Virus record (IMG/VR): IMGVR_UViG_3300044643_002837
Location: 1-20,877 of that record
DNA from: a virus
Strand: one strand, 5' to 3'
Length of the DNA: 20,877 nucleotides
A program made the position numbers and the translations under genes. Under the pieces are notes generated by a model. That model made no database searches, was not told where the DNA came from, and saw only the letters and a program-made list of their open reading frames with translations. Shown here one piece after another: positions 14,329-20,877 of this stretch (the stretch's first letter is position 1; each line of letters opens with the position of its first letter).

Positions 14329-14913
14329 TTAAAAAGATATTATCTCTGTATGTAATTGCGAGTATACAAAAACAAATCCACTGACTAGCTCGTTATCCGC
14401 CTGATAGTTGTAATCTATACCGTCAACTGATGTAGGAAAAGCTTTCTTATAGGTAAACTTTATTCTTTTATTGTTATACTCATCCAAGCCGTATATAGTA
14501 ATATCTGTTTGATAGTCACTAAAATCCTCATCTACAACGATGTTTTTTGCGTTATATACACCTTTCTTTTCATCATGAAGCAAGTTTAACCATTGATATA
14601 TCACCCAATAATTGCTATATTGATTGTCAATAGTAAATTTAACATTAACAGGCGGGTAAGAGTTTTTGGAATTGGATGATATGTAAAAAGTGCTGCCAGA
14701 ATACCTATTTTCAACTGCTGGTACGGTTATTTCTGGAACTACTGTACCGAAAATTGAAAATTGAACAGAATCAGGTATTATAACCTCACTTACTTGATCA
14801 CTTTCTATTTTTTTCGAAAAAGTCTTGAGAATAGGCGGTACATCAAATACCATTAAAAACTTATCGGTACGAGATTTATTGAGAATTGATTGATGTAATG
14901 CGTTTATTGCCAT
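14329..14913 (-). CDS. Tail-tube-like protein (gp19 superfamily), 194 aa
   Basis: A 194-residue tube-like protein. It shows SIFGTVVPEITVPAVENRYSG (split as SIFGTVVPEITVPAVE and NRYSG), then VNVKFTIDNQYSNYWVIYQW, DITIYGLDEYN and the signature FTYKKAFPTSVDGIDYNY before FVFVYSQLH. The 'FTYK.AFPTSV..I.Y' ending is the tail-tube superfamily hallmark, here of a subtype that I associate with cyanophage-like myoviruses. It starts immediately after the terminase stop (TAA then ATG, no gap) and has no promoter of its own, so it is expressed with the terminase, not with the sheath. That suggests low-dose use, for example as a tail terminus or adaptor ring; this is inference. Confidence 0.65.
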   Translation of the reverse strand: MAINALHQSILNKSRTDKFLMVFDVPPILKTFSKKIESDQVSEVIIPDSVQFSIFGTVVPEITVPAVENRYSGSTFYISSNSKNSYPPVNVKFTIDNQYSNYWVIYQWLNLLHDEKKGVYNAKNIVVDEDFSDYQTDITIYGLDEYNNKRIKFTYKKAFPTSVDGIDYNYQADNELVSGFVFVYSQLHTEIISF

Positions 14914-16620
14914 TTAACGTAAAGTTGACCACCCTTGTTGTTTAAGATATTCTATTTCTGATACTTGCTCGTTATCATTTGACATTCCAAATACAATCGG
15001 GTCAATATATGCATTATTTATACCCATAACTTCAAAATCATTATATATTGAGGTAGGATCTTCAAATAAAGCTACACCAAAATCCATAGGTTCGATGGAA
15101 GAAGGCTTACCATGATCATCTAGCTCAATAATATCAAAATACCGCTCGGTAAGTTCTTTCTCAAGAATAAACAAGCTATACATTAACGCCATTACTCTAT
15201 CGTCATGATAGCCTCCTTTAGCTCTCCATGTACCATTAGGATATCTAACAAAATCTTTAAGTTCTTTTAAGGTACCTATATCTCTAATGGTGACAGATCT
15301 CATTTCATTTATAAAATACCGCATATTCATAACACCCTTGTATTTGGTATTAGTATGTGCTATCATACCCATTTGAGGCTTAGCCCTATTTGCAACCTTT
15401 GCTCCATATGATACTACTTTCTCGTAGCCCATATCAAATGCTAGCCTATCTACCACTTGAGCGCCGCAATTATTTCTCTCTACTAAAGCTAGAGGTGAAC
15501 CCCAGTTTTTAAGAATAGTGTATACTTTGTTAGCGAACTCCAGCGGTGGTATATGTCTATTATGATAGGTTGCTACTTGTCTTATATCCTTTAAATCTGT
15601 TATATCTAAAATCTGCATAACAGATGCATCTACTCCAACACCTTCAGAAATATCAACACCTGCAACATACACTCTAGAAGAATCAGGCTCTTCCCATATT
15701 CTATAATTTCCTTCATCTAATAGTATTTTAGGTTCGACGCATTTCTGAGACATCTCTAAGAAAAGAGCTTCATCAATAGACGATTCACCTGAAGATAAGA
15801 ACTGACATTCAAACTCTTGAAGCCACGCTTCTATAGATCCAATAGCTTGTCTGGTATTAGCTGCCCATTTTTCATCTCTACCTGGTATCTCATCCCACTT
15901 AATTTTCTCATAAGCCCAGCCATTTTCTCCCTTTTCAGCACCATCGTATAACTTATAAAATAAGTTATCTGTACCATTAGAAGTAGAACAAACAAACACT
16001 TTTGATTTTTTAGATGAAGTAATAATAGGAAAAACAGATTTCCAAAACTCTTCAACTAAATGTGGTTCGATGAAGGCCATCTCATCAATTACTAAGCAAT
16101 TTACGGATTGACCACGAGCAGCTGTACCAGTTGTAGTGGTAATACCTATCCTACTACCATTATCTAAGGTCATTGAAGTCTTGCCATACTCCTTAACACC
16201 AGGCTTTAACCATACTGGAAGCTCTTCGAACGCTAGCCGTACTCTTTGGAAGATTTCAATAGCTGTTGCTTCTTTGTTAGCTACTAGAAGGATTCTTTGA
16301 TCATCCATGAAACAAGCCTGCCATAAAATATAAATGGTCATCATAGTAGACTTACCGATCTGTCTAGATGCTAAGAGAATAAAGAATCTATTATCTCTCA
16401 TCTTACGAATAGCTCGCTTTTGACAAGGATGCATTTTTATTTTCTCTCTACCTCTATCAAGGTTGATAATAAAGAAGAAATTTTCTGCAAAATATAATAT
16501 ATTATCTTTAGCTTTTTGTATCTCTTTTATCATCCATGGCTCGTAAGCTATTACTGCACCAGCTGCTGGGAGATTAGGATTCCCTAAATAAAACTCTGTT
16601 TTATCGGACTTTTTAGGCAT
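14914..16620 (-). CDS. gp17: Terminase large subunit (gp17)
   Basis: A 568-residue packaging motor with nuclease. The N-terminal ATPase has Walker A SRQIGKST at 85-92, Walker B LVIDE at 176-180 with catalytic Glu180, and the coupling motif CSTSNG at 211-216. The C-terminal RNase H-like nuclease has its acidic triad visible as GVDISEG (Asp323), VERNN (Glu381) and HDD (Asp473/474), corresponding to the T4 Asp401, Glu458, Asp542 set. T4 gp17 is 610 aa. It docks on the portal, packages DNA and cuts at headful. It is intact. The ATG lies in a short AT-rich divergent region with no late octamer on this strand, so its promoter is unclear. The downstream tube-like gene abuts its stop. Confidence 0.96.
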   Translation of the reverse strand: MPKKSDKTEFYLGNPNLPAAGAVIAYEPWMIKEIQKAKDNILYFAENFFFIINLDRGREKIKMHPCQKRAIRKMRDNRFFILLASRQIGKSTMMTIYILWQACFMDDQRILLVANKEATAIEIFQRVRLAFEELPVWLKPGVKEYGKTSMTLDNGSRIGITTTTGTAARGQSVNCLVIDEMAFIEPHLVEEFWKSVFPIITSSKKSKVFVCSTSNGTDNLFYKLYDGAEKGENGWAYEKIKWDEIPGRDEKWAANTRQAIGSIEAWLQEFECQFLSSGESSIDEALFLEMSQKCVEPKILLDEGNYRIWEEPDSSRVYVAGVDISEGVGVDASVMQILDITDLKDIRQVATYHNRHIPPLEFANKVYTILKNWGSPLALVERNNCGAQVVDRLAFDMGYEKVVSYGAKVANRAKPQMGMIAHTNTKYKGVMNMRYFINEMRSVTIRDIGTLKELKDFVRYPNGTWRAKGGYHDDRVMALMYSLFILEKELTERYFDIIELDDHGKPSSIEPMDFGVALFEDPTSIYNDFEVMGINNAYIDPIVFGMSNDNEQVSEIEYLKQQGWSTLR

Positions 16621-16624
16621 ATTC

Positions 16625-16632
16625 TATAAATA
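16625..16632 (+). promoter_or_regulatory. T4-type late promoter, TATAAATA
   Basis: Exact TATAAATA, then TATAT and ATG at 16638. It lies in the 17-base region between the divergent terminase gene and this gene. Confidence 0.85.
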
Positions 16633-16637
16633 TATAT

Positions 16638-17651
16638 ATGTCAAAACAAAACGACTTCTCGAGTATTGGGCAAGTTTATGGAAGTATGTTAGATAACATG
16701 AAACATAAGCTAGTATCTGAAGGTAAAACAGGAACCGTAAAACCAGGTGAAATTGGTGAAGCTCCTCTAATTAAGGGCGGACCTCTTGAAACAGCAGGTT
16801 ATATGCCTTCAAAGATAGATAGACAAAAAATGTCTGATAAAGAACTTAAAGACAATCTTTATAATATCAAAAATTTATCCCAGCCTGATAACTTAGAAGA
16901 AGACGAGGAGGGTGTGTTTACTAAGGTAGAGAAATCAGCTAAAAAAGCAGGCTTCGGTAAAAAAGCTGCTTCAAAAATCGCAGGTGCTGCAAAAGCAAAG
17001 AACGCCGGTACTTATAAAGGTAAAGAAAATGAAGAAACTATCAAAGAAAGTAGAAAAATTGCCAAGGCTAGCATAAATAATTTTATGAGAAAGAAATCAA
17101 TCTTTGATAAATTGTACGAAAACGTAATGAATCCTTCAGGTGCTAGTAATCCTATGGGTTCTGATATGGGATCAGAAATGGATGATGCAAATGAGCTTGA
17201 CGCTCTTGGTATCGAGAGTGAAGGTGAAGGCATGGAAGAAACTGGTGAAGATGTTACTTTCACACTTGATCGTGAAACTGCACAAAAGCTTATCGATGTT
17301 CTTCAAGCTGCTATTGGCGGTGAAGAAGAAGGTGGCTTTGGTGACGAAGACGGCGACATGGAAGAAAGCGACATGGAAGAAGGCGATACTGAAGAAGCAG
17401 AAGAAGGCTTCTGGGACGAGGACGAAGAAGACCTCGGTGCAAATAATCTTTCAAAGGAAATTAACTACGGTAAGAACAACAAAGTTGGCAATCTCAAAAC
17501 ACAATCAGGCGGTGCTTCATCAGCTTATACAGATAAAGTAGGTTTAGATGGTGATTACGGGCACGCTCTTGTAAATGCTAAGCAACCTAATATGGGTAAG
17601 AACAACAAAGTTAGTTCGCTTAAGACAGGTAAATCAGCATTCGAACAATAA
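16638..17651 (+). CDS. Acidic late virion or prohead-core-type protein, unknown, 337 aa
   Basis: I do not recognise a function for this 337-residue protein. Its N-terminus (FSSIGQVYGSMLDNMKHKL) is helical; residues 100-150 are Lys/Ala-rich (KKAGFGKKAASKIAGAAKAK); residues 207-226 (FTLDRETAQKLIDVLQAAIG) form a likely folded helix unit; residues 228-266 are almost entirely acidic with Gly; the C-terminal part has the near-repeat GKNNKVGNLKT (278-288) and GKNNKVSSLKT (320-330). Strong charge segregation and low complexity resemble scaffold or prohead core proteins, but abundant virion proteins of marine phages look similar. It has an exact late promoter in front and an intrinsic terminator shortly after its stop, so it is a single-gene transcription unit, likely made in large amounts. 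Confidence 0.65.
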   Translation: MSKQNDFSSIGQVYGSMLDNMKHKLVSEGKTGTVKPGEIGEAPLIKGGPLETAGYMPSKIDRQKMSDKELKDNLYNIKNLSQPDNLEEDEEGVFTKVEKSAKKAGFGKKAASKIAGAAKAKNAGTYKGKENEETIKESRKIAKASINNFMRKKSIFDKLYENVMNPSGASNPMGSDMGSEMDDANELDALGIESEGEGMEETGEDVTFTLDRETAQKLIDVLQAAIGGEEEGGFGDEDGDMEESDMEEGDTEEAEEGFWDEDEEDLGANNLSKEINYGKNNKVGNLKTQSGGASSAYTDKVGLDGDYGHALVNAKQPNMGKNNKVSSLKTGKSAFEQ

Positions 17652-17669
17652 TTAAAACCTAACTATAAT

Positions 17670-17703
17670 AAGCCCGGTAGTTTAATGACTACCGGGCTTT
17701 TTT
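17670..17703 (+). terminator. Intrinsic terminator after the acidic protein gene
   Basis: A perfect 12-bp stem AAGCCCGGTAGT / ACTACCGGGCTT (17670-17681 and 17688-17699), loop TTAATG, followed by a T run ending at 17703. The GC-rich stem stands out in this AT-rich region. The late promoter of the next gene begins two bases later. Confidence 0.93.
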
Positions 17704-17704
17704 G

Positions 17705-17712
17705 TATAAATA
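17705..17712 (+). promoter_or_regulatory. T4-type late promoter, TATAAATA
   Basis: Exact TATAAATA, then ATAGT and ATG at 17718, the identical octamer and spacer seen before the gene at 686. It rules out the in-frame ATG at 17685, which lies inside the terminator loop. Confidence 0.87.
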
Positions 17713-17717
17713 ATAGT

Positions 17718-18089
17718 ATGATAACTTTTAGAGAATACCTGATTGAGTATGCTTCCAAGCAAAACAGTCAGTTCTTTGGTATAGCTAAACTAAGATCAGG
17801 TATTAACGGTAAGTTACTAGACGATCCACATAACAGAAAGCATAAAAACCCTTTCAAGAAAGAATACTCTCACAAACATCCAGTTATTGATAGTATATGT
17901 AATGGAAAATCTAACAATGTTCAGATAGCGGGTCAGCCATTACTATCTATTTTAACACTTTATAGTACGCAGTTTGAGCCTGGTGTTAAAGCACTAGGAA
18001 ATTCTGATGTTGAAGTAGAAATGTATGAAGATGAAGAAGGTATACAAAGAGGGATTTTAAGAAATAGAAAGAAGAGCAATGGCCTGTAG
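17718..18089 (+). CDS. Small late protein of unknown function, 123 aa
   Basis: A 123-residue protein beginning MITFREYLIEYASKQN, an opening of the 'ITFREYL.E' sort shared by many small T4-like marine phage proteins. The middle is basic (DDPHNRKHKNPFKKEYSHKH), then IAGQPLLSILTLYSTQFEPG, then an acidic stretch VEVEMYEDEEG and a basic end. There are no membrane segments and only one cysteine. The start at 17718 is chosen because of the exact late promoter five bases upstream; a longer frame would begin within the preceding terminator. Its stop overlaps the gp14-like gene by 11 bases, so the two are coupled and it may take part in neck or head completion. That is context only. Confidence 0.65.
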   Translation: MITFREYLIEYASKQNSQFFGIAKLRSGINGKLLDDPHNRKHKNPFKKEYSHKHPVIDSICNGKSNNVQIAGQPLLSILTLYSTQFEPGVKALGNSDVEVEMYEDEEGIQRGILRNRKKSNGL

Positions 18090-19026
18090 TTCAAATAGAT
18101 CTCAATGTAATGCTGAGGGTATATTTGCTGCTGTTGCAAATCCTGCTTGTGGTCAGTTTTTCAACCCCGGTAACTTCCAAGCAGAGCAGCTCATATATGA
18201 TACAAGCTTTGGTGACTTAATTAATAATTTTGGTATCCCTGTAGATTATTATATTAATACGTTTAACCTTTCAGCAGCTGATACTCTATATGGCGAGCAA
18301 CCAACCGCTGTATTTTACGGTCCTATAACAGTAATGATGTATGTAGAGCTTACCGAGAATGCTATTAATTTATCTAAATTTGGCTTTGCCTCTGATGATG
18401 AGCTAACCGGGTATGTACATATTCGCTCGTTTGAAAATTTAATAAAGGGTAGAGATTTTTATATTAAGACCGCAAACAATGAGTTTATAAAATACGAAGA
18501 TTATATAACAACTGTTCAGACAGAATCTCAAGACGATATTCTCACACAGTTATTTGTTCAAATCGTTACAGAAAACGCTATCACGGATGAATTCTACCTT
18601 ATAGGGGGAGATTACGCAGCGGAAAATAGATACACTAACAATGGTCAGTCTGTTGAGCCAAAATCAGGCGATTTAATTCAGATATCACCTCTAGGTTGTG
18701 ATAGACCTAATGGTCGCGGTGCTAAAATATTTGAAGTTACAGAGAGAACAGATCAAGATATTGCTACGATTAATCCGCTGCTTGGACACTATGTATATAG
18801 GCTTAGAGCTAAGAGATACGAGCATTCTTTCGAACCAGGTGCACCAAAAGAGCTACAAAATCAACAAGTATTCGAAAATTCAGCTTCAGGAAAGCTTTTA
18901 TCCGATATTGCTGGCGAGACGCCGTCTGAGAGTAAGTCTTACCCTGGTGATATTGATACAGACTCTAAGACGAGAGTGTTAGATATGTCTGTCAACAATA
19001 CTGATATATACGGTAGTTATTATTAG
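18079..19026 (+). CDS. gp14: Neck protein (gp14-like head completion)
   Basis: A 315-residue protein resembling gp14 of T4-like phages, which with gp13 seals the portal after packaging and joins head to tail. Diagnostic stretches are QAEQLIYDTSFGDLINNFGI, then VDYYINTFNLSAADTLYGEQ, VMMYVELTE, LSKFGFASDDELTGYVHIRS, the turn EPKSGDLIQI and KIFEVTERT, then LGHYVYRLRAKRYEHS. This follows the gp14 order of an N-terminal helix, 'D..Y.PR....D.LFGE', 'F.LSKFGL...D...F...R..F' and 'EGDLI..P....LFEI.....'. It is longer than T4 gp14 (256 aa) because of an N-terminal Cys-containing extension and a Ser/Asp-rich tail. It overlaps the preceding small gene by 11 bases. No gp13 counterpart is recognised next to it. 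Confidence 0.75.
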   Translation: MACSSNRSQCNAEGIFAAVANPACGQFFNPGNFQAEQLIYDTSFGDLINNFGIPVDYYINTFNLSAADTLYGEQPTAVFYGPITVMMYVELTENAINLSKFGFASDDELTGYVHIRSFENLIKGRDFYIKTANNEFIKYEDYITTVQTESQDDILTQLFVQIVTENAITDEFYLIGGDYAAENRYTNNGQSVEPKSGDLIQISPLGCDRPNGRGAKIFEVTERTDQDIATINPLLGHYVYRLRAKRYEHSFEPGAPKELQNQQVFENSASGKLLSDIAGETPSESKSYPGDIDTDSKTRVLDMSVNNTDIYGSYY

Positions 19027-19033
19027 TTAGAAA

Positions 19034-19057
19034 CCGAGTATTCACCCAAATACTCGG
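19034..19057. terminator. Hairpin between convergent genes
   Basis: Perfect 9-bp stem CCGAGTATT / AATACTCGG with loop CACCCA, in the 36-base gap between the convergent gp14-like and 75-residue genes. No good T run follows on either strand (only TTT on the reverse), so it may be a weak bidirectional terminator or a 3'-end stabilising structure. Confidence 0.5.
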
Positions 19058-19062
19058 CGCAA

Positions 19063-19290
19063 CTACAGTGCTGCGCAAAGACCACTTATTTGTGAATCTA
19101 GTCTAGCTACTGTTTCAGATATCACATTAACTGTATTTAAAAGAGCGTTAAAGTTGCTATTAACAACATATATACTAGAAAGACTATTAATTTGAGTACG
19201 TCTCGTTACCTCTGTATTATCAACTATAAGATACTCGGTTCCATCTATAGAAGGAGATATTGTGAGCTGCGTTATTTTGGTTTCTGCCAT
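19063..19290 (-). CDS. Small tail-fibre-type protein, 75 aa
   Basis: A 75-residue protein whose start MAETKITQLTISPSIDGTEY and following LIVDNTEVTRRTQI closely follows the short '.KITQL......GTD...V...G...+.T...L' module that often begins phage tail-fibre and appendage proteins. The C-terminal half (NFNALLNTVNVISETVARLD) has heptad-like spacing and may be a trimeric coiled coil. As a stand-alone 75-residue protein it could be an adaptor or a reduced fibre. An exact TATAAATA lies five bases before its ATG and overlaps the stop codon of the 144-residue gene upstream, so it can be made separately from the other two genes of the cassette. Confidence 0.55.
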   Translation of the reverse strand: MAETKITQLTISPSIDGTEYLIVDNTEVTRRTQINSLSSIYVVNSNFNALLNTVNVISETVARLDSQISGLCAAL

Positions 19291-19295
19291 ATCTT

Positions 19296-19303
19296 TATTT
19301 ATA
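19296..19303 (-). promoter_or_regulatory. T4-type late promoter, TATAAATA
   Basis: Exact TATAAATA on the reverse strand, then AAGAT and the ATG at 19290. It overlaps the TAA of the preceding gene. Confidence 0.85.
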
Positions 19304-19733
19304 TTAGAGTAATAGCCTCTAACATTACCTCATCAAAAGTATATGGTGAGGAGGTCCAATTAGTAGTTTTACCAGGTTCGGTAATGTATGACTGTGTTAT
19401 GCCGTCAAGCCATGTTCGTGTTTCTTCTAGCTTAGGTGATTGTTTATTAGCTTGATTAACCTTACTTTCAATATCTATTAAGGCAATTAATTTAATTGCC
19501 GTAAATCCTTGATATGTAAGCCACTCATCTACGGTATAAGAAGGTGTGTTAATATTTTCTGTATTACCTGGTATAGGAAAAAACTCATTTATGTTAGTTA
19601 ACTGCAGCCTTATTGCCTCATCGCGACACTCATCCCAAGTACCTGTATATATAGTATATATAGTACCAGAAGTGCCTGTATTCTCAATTAATGTTATAAT
19701 TTTAGTTTCGGAATGTATCAGTTTGTATGTCAT
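19299..19733 (-). CDS. Tail-fibre-cassette protein of unknown function, 144 aa
   Basis: A 144-residue soluble protein. The N-terminal half is beta-type (MTYKLIHSETKIITLIENTG, then TIYTIYTGTW) and the C-terminal half helical with SPKLEETRTWLDGITQSYIT and NWTSSPYTFDEVMLEAITL. A 'WLDG......P.....W...P.TF.EV..E' ending occurs in small proteins coded next to marine phage fibres; I know no function. It could be a fibre assembly chaperone, as such genes often follow fibre genes, but no chaperone motif is visible. It begins four bases after the stop of the leucine-rich-repeat gene with no promoter or SD. Confidence 0.5.
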   Translation of the reverse strand: MTYKLIHSETKIITLIENTGTSGTIYTIYTGTWDECRDEAIRLQLTNINEFFPIPGNTENINTPSYTVDEWLTYQGFTAIKLIALIDIESKVNQANKQSPKLEETRTWLDGITQSYITEPGKTTNWTSSPYTFDEVMLEAITLI

Positions 19734-19737
19734 ATTA

Positions 19738-20877
19738 TTAATTTGTAGTTACTGTTGCGCCTCTAGCAGTAAGAGCATCTCTAGCTGTAATACCATCACC
19801 TGTAGGAGCTGCATTAGTACCCCCGTTAATAGTTAGCACCCTACCCGTTCCCCATGTTGTTGTATTATTAGTACCATCTAGTGTAGATAGGAGTAACATA
19901 AGGCTATTAACACTAGTTACATCTAATCTAAGATTCGTTAGTATAATGTTACCATTAACCACCTTAAGAGTATCAGGAGTGCCTAGTACTAGAGATGATA
20001 AATTAGGAGCAGTAGAAGATAAGAATTGAATATTACTACCATAACTAGACATCGAAGGAAAACTAAGTGCTCTGAGAGCTGAGAGACCTATACCACTAAC
20101 TGTAGTACCGATAGTATCTAGTGAAGGGAAACTCATTGCAGATAAGCTTGATAATCTTGTAGGAGTAAAACTAGTACCTATAGATCTTAAAACAGGGAAG
20201 TCTATATCTGTTAAACTGCGTAAATCTGTAGGAGTAAACGCACTTCCAACTCTTGTTAATGAAGAAAAACTCATACTGCTTAAAGCTGCCATAGAACTAG
20301 GACTAAAGTCACTACCCACAGTTGCTAGAGCAGGAAAGCTCATACTGTTTAAAGCGTTCATATTAGTAGGATTAAAGCTAGTACCTACAGTTGCTAGAGC
20401 AGGAAAGCTCATACTGTTTAAAGCGTTCATACTACCTGGACTAAAGCCAGTACCTACAGTTGCTAGAGCAGGAAAGCTCATACTGTTTAAAGCTGGCATA
20501 CCACCTGGAATAAAGCTACTACCTACAGTTGCTAGAGCAGGAAAGGTCATACTGCTTAAAGCGTTCATATTATTAGGATTAAAGATACTACCTACAGTTG
20601 CTAGAGCAGGAAAGCTTATACTGTTTAAAGCTGTCATAAAAATAGGATTAAAGCTAGTACCTACAGTTGCTAGAGCAGGAAAGGTCATACTGCTTAAAGC
20701 TGGCAAAGAAGTAGGATTAAAGCTAGTACCTACAGTTGCTAGAGCAGGAAAGGTCATACTGCTTAAAGCTGGCAAAGAAGTAGGATTAAAGTTAGCACCT
20801 ACAGTTGCTAGAGCAGGAAAGCTTATACTGTTTAAAGCGTTCATAGTAGTAGGATTAAAGTTAGCACCTACAGTTGC
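19738..20877 (-). CDS. Leucine-rich-repeat (BspA-like) adhesin or tail fibre (partial, N-terminus beyond right edge)
   Basis: The reading frame enters from the right edge and runs 379 codons to a TAA; an internal ATG at 20844 is only part of a repeat, not the start. The visible part consists of 23-residue repeats of the type FPALATVGTSFNPTSLPALS, a BspA/treponemal-type leucine-rich repeat, going from nearly identical copies at the right to diverged ones (FPVLRSIGTSFTPTRLSSLS). After the repeats a cap region (LSSLVLGTPDTLKVVNGNII) is followed by the common end module of such proteins, VNSLMLLLSTLDG, then INGGTNAAPTGDGITARDAL and GATVTTN. Such repeats form a curved solenoid for binding surface ligands. 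With the two following genes it forms a receptor-binding-type cassette; host attachment is inferred. Confidence 0.75.
   Translation of the reverse strand, partial: ATVGANFNPTTMNALNSISFPALATVGANFNPTSLPALSSMTFPALATVGTSFNPTSLPALSSMTFPALATVGTSFNPIFMTALNSISFPALATVGSIFNPNNMNALSSMTFPALATVGSSFIPGGMPALNSMSFPALATVGTGFSPGSMNALNSMSFPALATVGTSFNPTNMNALNSMSFPALATVGSDFSPSSMAALSSMSFSSLTRVGSAFTPTDLRSLTDIDFPVLRSIGTSFTPTRLSSLSAMSFPSLDTIGTTVSGIGLSALRALSFPSMSSYGSNIQFLSSTAPNLSSLVLGTPDTLKVVNGNIILTNLRLDVTSVNSLMLLLSTLDGTNNTTTWGTGRVLTINGGTNAAPTGDGITARDALTARGATVTTN
20285..20877. repeat. Exact-period 69-bp tandem repeat array within the LRR gene
   Basis: The sequence GTTGCTAGAG starts at 20321, 20390, 20459, 20528, 20597, 20666, 20735, 20804 and the window's last copy begins at 20873 (cut by the edge): a strict 69-base period, eight complete steps. 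The block CAGTTGCTAGAGCAGGAAAG is unchanged in nearly all copies, while a short segment of each unit differs. Each unit encodes 23 residues, so gain or loss of units keeps the frame. The array continues beyond the window. Confidence 0.95.

Noticed and set aside
17685-17717. Upstream ATG extending the 123-residue gene
   Set aside because: It lies in the loop of an intrinsic terminator and upstream of the promoter, so it would not be on the message.
20285-20877. Regular repeats considered as a CRISPR array
   Set aside because: The 69-base period has no unique spacers, is in frame and encodes a leucine-rich repeat protein.
20285-20877. LRR variability considered as the target of a diversity-generating retroelement
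   Set aside because: No reverse transcriptase or template repeat is visible in the window, and differences are spread across copies in a way that recombination explains.
1-20877. tRNA genes, integrase, transposase, defence genes
   Set aside because: Looked for in the gaps and translated frames; gaps are nearly all under 60 bases and filled by promoters or terminators, and no such gene was recognised.

Overview
The window is a stretch of an AT-rich, T4-like myovirus genome (contractile-tailed, T4-superfamily, most like the marine/cyanophage-type branch). Tail sheath, tail tube, large terminase, a small-terminase candidate, a gp14-like neck protein, baseplate genes, a T4-type clamp loader subunit, dUTPase and repeated T4-type late promoters (NATAAATA) all point the same way. 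No tRNA, rRNA, integrase, transposase or CRISPR array was seen. The host cannot be read from the sequence. Start codons almost never have a Shine-Dalgarno (SD) sequence, which fits a host or phage that does not rely on one.

Layout, left to right. Positions 1-654 (minus) hold a partial gp25-like baseplate gene and two small basic proteins. Positions 686-1267 (plus) hold a conserved-looking protein of unknown role. Positions 1264-2620 (minus) are a small replication/nucleotide island: dUTPase followed by the gp44-like clamp loader, with a sigma70-like promoter candidate in front. Positions 2670-3116 (plus) hold the gp16-like small terminase candidate. Positions 3122-16620 (minus) are the main virion operon set, transcribed from large terminase (gp17) through a tail-tube-like protein, sheath (gp18), tail tube (gp19), another tube-like protein, two related baseplate-hub-type proteins, a 588-residue protein in the tape-measure position, a gp48/54-like tube initiator, gp53-like wedge, gp27-like hub and an unknown 437-residue protein. 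Positions 16638-19026 (plus) hold an acidic virion-type protein, a small unknown protein and a gp14-like neck protein. Positions 19063-20877 (minus) form a receptor/tail-fibre-like cassette ending at the right edge in a leucine-rich-repeat protein built from exact 69-bp repeats.

The most striking structure is regulatory. Ten genes carry a T4-type late promoter octamer (TATAAATA, AATAAATA or CATAAATA) exactly five bases before the start codon, and the base before the start codon is T in all ten. With T4 geometry, transcription would begin at the A (or G) of the start codon, so late messages would be leaderless. The rule also fixes several start codons, including one GTG. Two of these promoters are fused directly to the U-tract of an upstream terminator, forming compact terminator-promoter-start modules.

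Other points of interest are a candidate tape-measure protein with histone-H1-like basic repeats and a canonical EF-hand loop, separated and oppositely oriented terminase subunits, three tail-tube-like proteins around an enlarged sheath, and a 13-base perfect complement of the 16S rRNA 3' end placed just inside a start codon.
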